Origin: an uncultured Alphaproteobacteria bacterium
Lineage (GTDB): Bacteria; Pseudomonadota; Alphaproteobacteria; CAAHEQ01; UBA3637
Assembly: GCA_947305835.1 (NCBI GenBank)
Contig: CAMZEQ010000005.1
Location: forward strand, 1-14,466
DNA: 14,466 nt
Reading direction: 5' to 3'
Below, one piece after another: positions 6,953 through 13,921 of this stretch. The notes under the pieces are model-generated. The model saw nothing but the letters and a program-made list of their open reading frames with translations. It did not search any database and was not told the origin of the DNA. The first letter of the stretch is position 1, and every line of letters begins with the position of its first letter. The translations under genes and the position numbers were made by a program.

Positions 6953-8740
6953 ATGACAGAACTATCACATATTCGCAATTTTTCCATTGTAGCCCATATT
7001 GATCACGGAAAAAGTACTTTGGCCGACCGCCTGATTCAAAAATGCGGGGCCGTTTCCGATCGTGAAATGAAAGCCCAAATTTTGGATAATATGGATATTG
7101 AACGCGAACGCGGAATTACAATTAAAGCCCAAACGGTGCGGTTGAAATACAAAGACTATATTTTAAATCTGATTGATACGCCGGGACACGTGGATTTCGG
7201 CTATGAAGTCAGTCGTTCCTTGCATGCTTGCGAAGGATCTTTGTTGGTCGTGGATGCGACCCAAGGCGTGGAAGCACAAACTTTGGCTAACGTTTATAAA
7301 GCGCTGGATGCCAATCATGAAATTGTGCCCGTTATCAACAAAATTGATTTACCAGCCGCCGATCCTGATCGCGTGAAAAATCAAATAGAAGATGTCATTG
7401 GTTTAGATTGCGAAAATTGTCCATTGATTTCTGCCAAAACCGGTATCGGCACAGATGAAGTATTGGATGTCATTGTGAATCGCTTGCCTGCGCCACAGGG
7501 TGATCCGAAGGCGCCACTCAAAGCTATGTTGGTGGATTCTTGGTATGACGCTTACTTGGGCATTGTTGTTTTGGTGCGTGTGGTGGATGGCGTTTTAAAG
7601 AAAAACGAACAAATTCAATTTATGTCCACAGGGGCAACCTATAAGGTGGAACGCTTGGGTTATTTTACCCCGAAAATGCAAGATACCAACGAAATTCAAA
7701 CGGGCGAACTCGGCTTTGTGATTTGTGGCGTTAAAACCATTGGCGAAACCAAAGTCGGTGATACGATTACAGATGAAAAAATGCCTTGCGCGGAGGCTCT
7801 GCCCGGTTTTAAACCCAGCCAAAGCGTGGTGTTTTGTTCAATGTTTCCCGTGGATATGAGCGATTATGAAACCTTAAAAGAAGCCATTGAAAAACTGCAA
7901 CTGAATGATGCCAGTTTCCAATTTACCCCCGATAAGTCTATGGCGCTGGGACAAGGATTCAGATGCGGATTCTTGGGACTTTTGCACATGGAAATCATTC
8001 AAGAAAGACTCAATCGTGAATTTAATTTAGATTTAATTACCACGGCACCGTCAGTGGCTTATAAGGTTTATAAAACCAACGGCACAGAGTTGGTGATGCA
8101 CAACCCTGCCGATATGCCGGATGTGACAACAATTCGCAAAATTGAAGAACCTTGGGTCAAAGCCACGATTTTAACCCCCGATGATTATTTGGGCAGCATT
8201 TTACAATTGTGTACAGAGCGGCGCGGAGAACAATTGGACTTGACTTATGTGGGTAATCGTGCAATGGCTGTGTATCGGTTGCCATTGAACGAAATCGTGT
8301 TTGATTTCTATGATCGGCTAAAATCTATTTCGCGCGGGTACGCCAGCTTTGATTATGAAGTGGATGAATACCGCGAATCTGATTTAGTACGCGTTAATAT
8401 CTTGGTACATGGAGAACAGGTGGATGCACTGGCTTTCTTGGTGCATCGTTCTCAAGCCGAACGTCGCGGACGTCAAATTTGTGCCAGATTGAAAGATTTG
8501 ATCCCGCGGCATCAATTTAAAATTCCCATTCAGGCCAGTATCGGCGGTAAGATTATTGCGCGTGAAGATATTTCTGCTTACCGCAAAGATGTGACAGCGA
8601 AATGTTATGGCGGCGATATTACCCGTAAACGCAAGTTATTAGAAAAGCAAAAAGAAGGTAAAAAGCGCATGCGCCAATTCGGTCAAGTGGAAATTCCGCA
8701 AAACGCCTTTATCCAAGCCCTTAAAATCGGAGATGAATGA
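6953..8740 (+). CDS. lepA: Elongation factor 4 (LepA)
   Basis: LepA is a ribosome-associated translational GTPase that acts on the 70S ribosome or its assembly. At 595 residues it is the normal length. The G-domain motifs are all present: AHIDHGKS at 14-21, DTPGHVDF at 75-82, NKID at 129-132, SAK at 160-162. The switch region around RERGITIKAQ is intact. The LepA-specific C-terminus is recognisable in KKRMRQFGQVEIPQNAF. The start at MTELSHIRNFSIVAHIDHGK matches the usual family N-terminus, so the ATG at 6953 is well supported although no Shine-Dalgarno sequence precedes it. The stop codon overlaps the next gene as ATGA. Confidence 0.98.
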   Translation: MTELSHIRNFSIVAHIDHGKSTLADRLIQKCGAVSDREMKAQILDNMDIERERGITIKAQTVRLKYKDYILNLIDTPGHVDFGYEVSRSLHACEGSLLVVDATQGVEAQTLANVYKALDANHEIVPVINKIDLPAADPDRVKNQIEDVIGLDCENCPLISAKTGIGTDEVLDVIVNRLPAPQGDPKAPLKAMLVDSWYDAYLGIVVLVRVVDGVLKKNEQIQFMSTGATYKVERLGYFTPKMQDTNEIQTGELGFVICGVKTIGETKVGDTITDEKMPCAEALPGFKPSQSVVFCSMFPVDMSDYETLKEAIEKLQLNDASFQFTPDKSMALGQGFRCGFLGLLHMEIIQERLNREFNLDLITTAPSVAYKVYKTNGTELVMHNPADMPDVTTIRKIEEPWVKATILTPDDYLGSILQLCTERRGEQLDLTYVGNRAMAVYRLPLNEIVFDFYDRLKSISRGYASFDYEVDEYRESDLVRVNILVHGEQVDALAFLVHRSQAERRGRQICARLKDLIPRHQFKIPIQASIGGKIIAREDISAYRKDVTAKCYGGDITRKRKLLEKQKEGKKRMRQFGQVEIPQNAFIQALKIGDE

Positions 8741-9282
8741 TGGAACAAACAAAAAAAGAATCCCTGATCAAAAAATATTTTGACTTTTATCAAAAGAAAG
8801 TCTTGCCAGAAGTGGAAAAACTGGCCACTCAGAAAAAAGAGGGGTATCATGGCCTTTATACACATACGGATGCAGTGGTATTTCGTGCCCTTGATTATGC
8901 GTTGGAATCGGGGGAAAATCCGATGCCGGTTTTGTTTGCGGCCGCTTGCCATGATATGGCGCGCACGCATGATCATTATGATAAAGAACATGGTCACAGG
9001 GCTGTGCCTTTGGCCCAAAAAGTGATCGCAAAATTTCCCGGAAAAATTTCCGAAAAAGAAGAATTTTTGGTGTGTTATGCCATTCAAAACCATACGGAAG
9101 GCACCCAAACAAATGATTATATTTCTGCTTGTCTTTGGGATGCAGACAGAACCCGACTGGCGTGGGAACACCTTATGCCAAAAAGGTGGCTTCTGGAAAT
9201 GCCAAAAAATATATCGCCTGGCAAAATAAAACCCTGGGGCGCACAAACAAGGACAGAGAAGGAATTCAAACAATTTCGTTAA
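8737..9282 (+). CDS. HD-domain hydrolase-like protein, 3' end apparently frameshifted
   Basis: A soluble protein of the metal-dependent HD phosphohydrolase superfamily, substrate unknown. Likely ligands are His43 (YTHTD), the His72-Asp73 pair (AAACHDMART), His85 (KEHGH) and His119 (IQNHTEG), with a conserved-looking Asp pair in LWDADR at 135-137. From about residue 144 the frame loses protein character (LMPKRWLLEMPKNISPGKIK) and stops at 9282. The -1 frame resumes a credible chain ending at 9341, so the intact protein would have about 201 residues. The start overlaps lepA (ATGA); a second ATG at 8740 sits at better spacing from GGAG (8729-8732). It is probably translated by coupling to lepA. 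Confidence 0.8.
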   Translation: MMEQTKKESLIKKYFDFYQKKVLPEVEKLATQKKEGYHGLYTHTDAVVFRALDYALESGENPMPVLFAAACHDMARTHDHYDKEHGHRAVPLAQKVIAKFPGKISEKEEFLVCYAIQNHTEGTQTNDYISACLWDADRTRLAWEHLMPKRWLLEMPKNISPGKIKPWGAQTRTEKEFKQFR

Positions 9283-9341
9283 AGAAAGACAAAAAGGATC
9301 TGATGGCTTTCATCGAAAAACTGAAAAGTCTTTCGAAATAA
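9166..9341 (+). pseudogene. Out-of-frame C-terminal segment of the HD-domain gene
   Basis: In the frame one base back, the sequence reads AKKVASGNAKKYIAWQNKTL and continues through a Lys-rich helical end (DLMAFIEKLKSLSK) to TAA at 9339-9341. It has no start or ribosome site of its own. It joins the HD frame naturally if one A is added to the A5 run at 9180-9184 or one G to the GGG at 9164-9166. It is best read as the displaced tail of that gene, from a real one-base deletion or a sequencing error. It overlaps the convergent gene's 3' end by about 32 bases. Confidence 0.65.
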
Positions 9342-10092
9342 GCCGCTTTCGGGGTGATGTTTTTTTCTGATCTTCAAGACCGGCCTGAGCCAAAATTACT
9401 TTTAAAAAAGGACAGGATTGTTTTTCTTTCGGCTTTGAATCGGTATAAAGGACAATTTCTTTCAAGTGCCCGTCTTTTTGCGGTTGCATATAGGATAAAT
9501 ATGAAACAGGCAAAGAATCTTCCCCCGTGTATTTTTTGGCAGCCAGCGGACTGTCTTTTAATAAGGCGTCGTATTCTTTTTTAAATTGCGGATTTTGACA
9601 TAACGTATCAAATGTTTTTTGCCATAAACTGATAAAACCCGTAAAGCCTGGATCAGCCGGACTGATCGCTTTTTGAAAACGTTCCCCGTTTTTTTCAGCA
9701 TCAATCAAAAAACGCCCGTATCGATCTGTTTTTTTGGCATCAAAAACTTTTATTTTTTCAAAAGGCGTATTCATTAACGCATGAATAACCAAATCCTTAT
9801 TTTGATCCAATAAAGGGAGCAAATCCGGCACCGCTTCATAATCAAATTGCCATAAAGGATAATTTAATTCTTTTTCATCCACTTTAACCCCAACCAAAAT
9901 TCCCCCCTGAGGATGAAGCGGATTTCTGTATTTTTTCAAAAAATCCATATGATTTTTGGCTGATTTTTTGTTTTCAAAAACATAAAAGCCATAATCTTGA
10001 CCTCCCATTCCCATGCCAATGGCTTGCGCTCCCTCTCTGAAGAAAGATTTTAAATAGCGAATATTGCGACTGGCGTGAAAAAATTCCTTCAT
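9310..10092 (-). CDS. Unrecognised 260-aa protein; N-terminus weakly ADP-ribosyltransferase-like
   Basis: A soluble-looking protein of 260 residues without signal peptide or membrane segments. The N-terminus has MKEFFHASRNIRYLKSFF followed by GMGMGGQDYGFYVFENKKSAKNH. This H-x-S then G-x-Y-G-FYV-x5-7-A layout resembles the opening of ADP-ribosyltransferase-fold domains (His6, Tyr37 as candidate H and Y), but I cannot place a catalytic Glu, so function is not assigned. The middle (LWQFDYEAVPDLLPLLDQNK) and the Lys-rich C-terminus (DQKKTSPRKRLISK) are unfamiliar. The ATG lies three bases after the parC stop with no Shine-Dalgarno sequence, implying translation by reinitiation from parC. The 3' end overlaps the displaced tail of the convergent HD gene. 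Confidence 0.8.
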   Translation of the reverse strand: MKEFFHASRNIRYLKSFFREGAQAIGMGMGGQDYGFYVFENKKSAKNHMDFLKKYRNPLHPQGGILVGVKVDEKELNYPLWQFDYEAVPDLLPLLDQNKDLVIHALMNTPFEKIKVFDAKKTDRYGRFLIDAEKNGERFQKAISPADPGFTGFISLWQKTFDTLCQNPQFKKEYDALLKDSPLAAKKYTGEDSLPVSYLSYMQPQKDGHLKEIVLYTDSKPKEKQSCPFLKVILAQAGLEDQKKTSPRKRLISKDFSVFR

Positions 10093-10095
10093 AAC

Positions 10096-12315
10096 TTAAT
10101 AAAACTTATTATTCCTGGGAAAACCGACAGGCGGCACTTTACCCACACTGGCACGACGTCCCAACCACAGTGTCATATCCGGTTCGATATGAATGCCGTT
10201 GCCCGAAGGATAAGGCAAACCTTCCGCCCAATTAAAGAAACGCACATCAGATAATTTAGCATCATTATATTTTTGTAAAATAACCCCGGATCCTCTTGTC
10301 ATAGCCGGAATTTCGTCAGCTTTAAAGACCAACAATTTGCGATTATTACCGATCACAGCAACCGAATCACCCGCCACTTCGCGACACAAATATGCCTTAT
10401 CATTATCGGCCAAATTCAAAATAATTTTACCCGCACGTGTTTGAGCAATAATGTTGTTGGAATCCACAACGAAGCCCTTACCCGAACGACTCGCCACCAA
10501 CAATTTTTGATCAGGCTTAAAAATAAACATTTCCACAACATCTGCATCCTCCGGCAGATCAATCGACAAGCGAATGGGTTCGCCGAAACCACGCCCGCCG
10601 GCAATATCATTTCCCAAAATAGAATAGAAACGTCCGTTGGTCGCAAACAACATAATATGATCAGTGGTATAGGTATTGATCTTAAAGGCCAAAGAATCGC
10701 CTTCTTTAAATTTCAAATCTTCCGTACCGGCATTGCCTTTCAGGGCGCGAATCCAACCTTGTTTGGAAAGCACCACTGTAATGGCTTCTTTTTCAATCAG
10801 AGTTTCAATGTTCATTTCGACTTCTTGGACTGCGCCGGCAATTTGGGTACGACGACGCCCGAGTTCCGTTTTAATACCGAAATCTTTTTGAATTTGTTTA
10901 ATTTCTTGGGTGAGTTTTTCTTTGCGTGCCATGTCATCCGCTAACAAATTTTCCAAACCAGCTTTTTCCAAAGCCAATTCTTCAAATTCATTTCTCAGTT
11001 GCATTTCTTCCAATTTACGCAAAGAACGCAATTTCATATTTAACACTGCTTCTGCTTGAACATCTGTTAAAGCAAATTCCGTCATCATGATGGGTTTGGG
11101 TTCATCTTCATTACGAATGATTTCAATCACGCGATCCAAATTCAAATAGGCCGTCAAAAAGCCCTGTAATAATTCCATACGATGGGCAATTTTTTCCAAA
11201 CGAAAACGCGACCGACGAATTAAAACTTCTTCGCGATGTTTCAACCAAGCACCAACCACTTCGGCCAAACTCATCACTTTGGGCGTGTGGTTAGAGGTTA
11301 AAACGTTCATATTCAGATTGAAATTGATTTGTAAATCCGTGTTTTTAAACAGGTGTTCCATCAGCTGTTCGGGAATAACCAAGCGTGATTTGGGTTCCAA
11401 AACAATGCGCACATCTTCGGAAGATTCATCGCGCACATCAGCCAATAACGGCAATTTCTTTTCCGATAGCAACTTTGCAATACGCATAATTAAATCAGAT
11501 TTTATCACACCATAGGGAATTTCAGTAATCACAATTTGATATTGTCCGTGCCCCAAATCTTCACGTTCCCATTTGGCACGCAATTTTAAAGCACCACGCC
11601 CTTCCGTATAAACTTTTACGATATTGGCTTTATCTTCCACCAAAATACCGCCTGTCGGAAAATCCGGCCCTTGAATAAAATCGATCAGCTTTTCTGTGGG
11701 TGCTTCAGGATGGCGCAATAAATAAAGTGCCGCATCACAAATTTCGCCCACGTTATGTGGTGGGATATTCGTTGCCATACCGACCGCAATACCGTTAGAC
11801 CCGTTGGCCAATAAATTCGGAAAAGCCGCCGGCATCACACAGGGTTCCTCATCCTCACCATCATAAGTGGGTTCAAAGTCCACGGCATCATCATCCAAAC
11901 CTTCCATCAAGGCTAAAGCCACCGCTGTCAAACGCGCCTCAGTATAACGCATGGCCGCTGCCCCGTCGCCATCGATATTGCCAAAGTTGCCTTGCCCGTC
12001 CACCAAAGGATAACGCACGGCAAAACTTTGCGCCAGACGCACCATTGCTTCATAAACGGAACTGTCGCCGTGCGGATGGTATTTACCAATCACATCACCC
12101 ACTACGCGAGCACATTTTTTAAAGCCTTTATCGGGATCCAGTTTGAGTTGACGCATGGCCCATAACAAACGCCGATGGACAGGCTTTAATCCATCACGTA
12201 CATCCGGCAGTGAGCGTGCTACAATAGTGGATAGTGCATACGCCAAATACCGTTCGGACAAGGCATCCGCCAGTTGCTGTTCTTGAATTTTAGGTGTTGT
12301 CAATTCTTCACTCAT
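10096..12315 (-). CDS. parC: DNA topoisomerase IV subunit A
   Basis: ParC is the DNA-cleaving subunit of topoisomerase IV, which with ParE decatenates daughter chromosomes. At 739 residues it is complete. The winged-helix cleavage domain starts at YLAYALSTIVARSLPDVRDG; catalytic Tyr124 is in AMRYTEARL. NIDGDGAAAMRY and the lack of a GyrA box favour ParC over GyrA. The quinolone region KYHPHGDSSVYEAM keeps Ser85 and Glu89, the residues usually changed in resistant strains, so it looks wild type. A tower and coiled-coil region follows, then a C-terminal beta-pinwheel from about residue 500. The ATG has no Shine-Dalgarno sequence and lies six bases after a TAAAAT -10 box, so the message may be leaderless. 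The unrecognised 260-residue gene follows directly. Confidence 0.96.
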   Translation of the reverse strand: MSEELTTPKIQEQQLADALSERYLAYALSTIVARSLPDVRDGLKPVHRRLLWAMRQLKLDPDKGFKKCARVVGDVIGKYHPHGDSSVYEAMVRLAQSFAVRYPLVDGQGNFGNIDGDGAAAMRYTEARLTAVALALMEGLDDDAVDFEPTYDGEDEEPCVMPAAFPNLLANGSNGIAVGMATNIPPHNVGEICDAALYLLRHPEAPTEKLIDFIQGPDFPTGGILVEDKANIVKVYTEGRGALKLRAKWEREDLGHGQYQIVITEIPYGVIKSDLIMRIAKLLSEKKLPLLADVRDESSEDVRIVLEPKSRLVIPEQLMEHLFKNTDLQINFNLNMNVLTSNHTPKVMSLAEVVGAWLKHREEVLIRRSRFRLEKIAHRMELLQGFLTAYLNLDRVIEIIRNEDEPKPIMMTEFALTDVQAEAVLNMKLRSLRKLEEMQLRNEFEELALEKAGLENLLADDMARKEKLTQEIKQIQKDFGIKTELGRRRTQIAGAVQEVEMNIETLIEKEAITVVLSKQGWIRALKGNAGTEDLKFKEGDSLAFKINTYTTDHIMLFATNGRFYSILGNDIAGGRGFGEPIRLSIDLPEDADVVEMFIFKPDQKLLVASRSGKGFVVDSNNIIAQTRAGKIILNLADNDKAYLCREVAGDSVAVIGNNRKLLVFKADEIPAMTRGSGVILQKYNDAKLSDVRFFNWAEGLPYPSGNGIHIEPDMTLWLGRRASVGKVPPVGFPRNNKFY

Positions 12316-12321
12316 GATTTC

Positions 12322-12350
12322 ATTTTACGGGATGTTGACATAAAATGCAA
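12322..12350 (-). promoter_or_regulatory. parC promoter, predicting a leaderless mRNA
   Basis: On the minus strand, TTGCAT (12345-12350), 17 bases, TAAAAT (12322-12327), then six bases (GAAATC) to the ATG at 12315. The spacing of -10 box to start codon matches lepA exactly. The -35 box is weak. It lies between the end of rnpB and parC. Confidence 0.6.
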
Positions 12351-12368
12351 GTAATTTTTGGGAAAAAG

Positions 12369-12733
12369 TCAGATAATCTGTAAGCCGGGTTCTGTCATAG
12401 TGCAATCATTCGTCTGGCGTTTTCATTACTGAAAAGCTCAAGCAACCTACCTGGCGACGGCCGGATCAGGACTTCCGTTTGACGCAGCAATTTATTCAAT
12501 CGCCGTCCGTCTGAGTTTGGTCTTGCTTCCGATAAGGTTTGTCCTGCCATTCATCTCTCGATCAATGCGGTGGGCTCTTACCCCGCCGTTTCACCCTTAC
12601 CCGTAAAATGGGCGGTTTGTTTTCTGCGACACTGTCTGTCGGGTTACCCCGCCCGGACGTTATCCGGTATCGTGTCCTTTGGAAGCCCGGACTTTCCTCC
12701 AATCTTTCGATCAGCGATTGCCCGATTATCTGA
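12369..12733 (-). ncRNA. rnpB: RNase P RNA (bacterial type A)
   Basis: This is the catalytic RNA of RNase P, which removes 5' leaders from tRNA precursors. On the minus strand it carries the conserved core: GGAGGAAAGTCCGGGCT (near 12681-12700), AACAAACCGCC, GGGTAAGGGTGAAACGGC followed by GGGGTAAGAGCCCACCGC, and ACAGAACCCGGCTTA near the 3' end (12381-12395), whose bases pair with the 5' core to form P4. The ends are set by P1: TCAGATAATC (12724-12733) pairs perfectly with GATTATCTGA (12369-12378). The length is about 365. P1 is followed by ACTTTTT, which could serve as the terminator. Apparent reading frames inside it are not genes. Confidence 0.97.
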
Positions 12734-12741
12734 CGTTTAGG

Positions 12742-12770
12742 ATTATACCATAAATGCCCCCAAAAGTCAA
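12742..12770 (-). promoter_or_regulatory. rnpB promoter
   Basis: TTGACT (12765-12770), 17 bases, perfect TATAAT (12742-12747) on the minus strand. The RNA's P1 helix begins eight bases after the -10 box, matching the expected start point. It is the strongest promoter in the window, as suits a stable RNA. It is divergent from the promoter of the first Cys-rich gene. Confidence 0.88.
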
Positions 12771-12794
12771 ATACGGTAAAAGTGACCTTTTTTA

Positions 12795-12823
12795 TTGCAA
12801 TTTGTGAAAATATGTTTTAAAGT
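12795..12823 (+). promoter_or_regulatory. Promoter of the first Cys-rich gene
   Basis: TTGCAA (12795-12800), 17 bases, TAAAGT (12818-12823). The -35 box and following bases read TTGCAATTTG, identical to the promoter of the second paralogue. The leader of about 30 bases contains GAGG before the ATG. Confidence 0.55.
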
Positions 12824-12859
12824 GGCCAAGAGTACAGTAAATTAAAAAAGGATCGAGGT

Positions 12860-13813
12860 ATGCGCAAGATAGCATTTTTATTATTGACGACGACATTGAT
12901 GGCGGGGACGGTGTATGCCGGCAGCAGCTTGTTTAAACACAAAAAATCATCCAATCCGTACGGAGTGAACGCAATTAACCTGCATATTTGTTCCGAACTG
13001 GAATGCCCGGAGGTTCGGATTGTTTCGGGCGATTGTAACGGTGAACATATGGAGATGCAATACGGTGTATGCTTGTGTGAAGAAGGGTATGTAGCCAATG
13101 GCACAACTTGTACCGAACAGAATGTTGTTCAAGAACCGCAATCAACAATCGATGGGTGGACGGCTGATGAAAATCAAAATTGCGATACCGCTTCGAAACC
13201 GGGACCATGTTCCGTCTGTTTATCTATTGAAAACACCGTCGGTGAAAACGGCAAGAATGAATTTTGGGCAGATTCGAATACGCTCTGCGGACAAAAAGAA
13301 ATTTGTCTGGATGGGACTTGTCAAGCCGTATCCGGCAGCGGATGTGTTAAAAACAGCGATTGCGCCAATAAGCTGGCTTCGGACAATACTGAATGCGGAA
13401 CGAACGGTTGTTATTGCAGCTATAATAAACCTTATTCTGATGAAAATTATCCGACCAACACCGGCACTTGTAAGCCGAATAATAATTTCACCGAATTTTT
13501 CTACGGAACAGATAATAAAAGGTATATTGCCGTCAGAACACTCGAAGATGTATGGAGCAGTAAAAACTTCTGCGAATCTCTGAATATGCGATTGATGGGC
13601 TGGAATGAACTGGAGTGCACGATCGTTGGAAATACTGTAACACTCGGTGGTCCGGATTCACCGATTCAAAAGGCGGCATCGGTTATTTACGGGGATGAGG
13701 CGTCATTTTCGCGTGCTTTCGGTTACACCACAGATTATGCCTTAATCCAAATCGCACATACTTTCGGGGAATTGTATTCGACCACAAATAATTTATTCTT
13801 CTTTTGCAGATAA
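12860..13813 (+). CDS. Secreted Cys-rich protein, first paralogue
   Basis: A 317-residue exported protein of no family I can name. The signal peptide is MRKIAFLLLTTTLMAGTVYA, with cleavage after residue 20. A basic stretch (FKHKKSSNPYG) leads to an EGF-like module with Cys44/49/59/71/73/84, ending in the typical CxCxxGY...C. A second Cys-rich region follows at about 107-205 (CLDGTCQAV, GSGCVKNSDC, NGCYC). The last 110 residues hold few Cys and contain SSKNFCESLNMRLMGWNELEC, faintly like C-type-lectin-fold proteins. About 21 Cys in total implies disulphides formed in the periplasm or outside the cell. GAGG precedes the ATG. The first 84 residues are shared with the next gene. The surface or secreted role is inference. 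Confidence 0.85.
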   Translation: MRKIAFLLLTTTLMAGTVYAGSSLFKHKKSSNPYGVNAINLHICSELECPEVRIVSGDCNGEHMEMQYGVCLCEEGYVANGTTCTEQNVVQEPQSTIDGWTADENQNCDTASKPGPCSVCLSIENTVGENGKNEFWADSNTLCGQKEICLDGTCQAVSGSGCVKNSDCANKLASDNTECGTNGCYCSYNKPYSDENYPTNTGTCKPNNNFTEFFYGTDNKRYIAVRTLEDVWSSKNFCESLNMRLMGWNELECTIVGNTVTLGGPDSPIQKAASVIYGDEASFSRAFGYTTDYALIQIAHTFGELYSTTNNLFFFCR

Positions 13814-13824
13814 GATTTTTTGTG

Positions 13825-13853
13825 TTGCAATTTGATTGAAGTTTTGATAGAGT
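13825..13853 (+). promoter_or_regulatory. Promoter of the second Cys-rich gene
   Basis: TTGCAA (13825-13830), 17 bases, TAGAGT (13848-13853), starting 12 bases after the first paralogue's stop. It matches that paralogue's promoter in the -35 box and the next four bases (TTTG). The predicted leader of about 60 bases is longer than the others here. Confidence 0.55.
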
Positions 13854-13865
13854 CATTTTGAACGG

Positions 13866-13882
13866 GGAATAGTTTATATTCC
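13866..13882 (+). other. Small hairpin in the leader of the second Cys-rich gene
   Basis: GGAATA and TATTCC form a six-base stem around a five-base loop, just after the predicted transcription start. It has no U-tract, so it is not a terminator. It may stabilise the 5' end of the mRNA; a role is not shown. Confidence 0.35.
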
Positions 13883-13921
13883 GCATGGCCGTAAGGGGCA
13901 GGTTTTAAAAAGGAGTCCAAT

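Noticed and set aside
9180..9186. Programmed -1 frameshifting at A-AAA-AGG
   Set aside because: After slippage the second codon would be AAG read by an Arg tRNA for AGG, a middle-base mismatch, and no downstream stimulatory structure was evident; a one-base error or mutation is simpler.
8683..9273. A long minus-strand frame (196 codons) opposite the HD-domain gene
   Set aside because: It is the complement of a gene with clear HD motifs; its Phe/His-rich product reflects reverse-complemented Lys/Met codons, and there is no promoter or Shine-Dalgarno sequence.
9313..9336. Hairpin with a ten-base stem (one mismatch) and GAAA loop at the convergent gene ends
   Set aside because: No U-tract follows on either strand and the stem is AT-rich and coding on both sides; not supported as a terminator.
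12539..12733. A plus-strand reading frame of 64 codons inside the RNase P region
   Set aside because: It lies wholly on the complement of rnpB, has no ribosome site, and its composition follows the RNA's conserved core.
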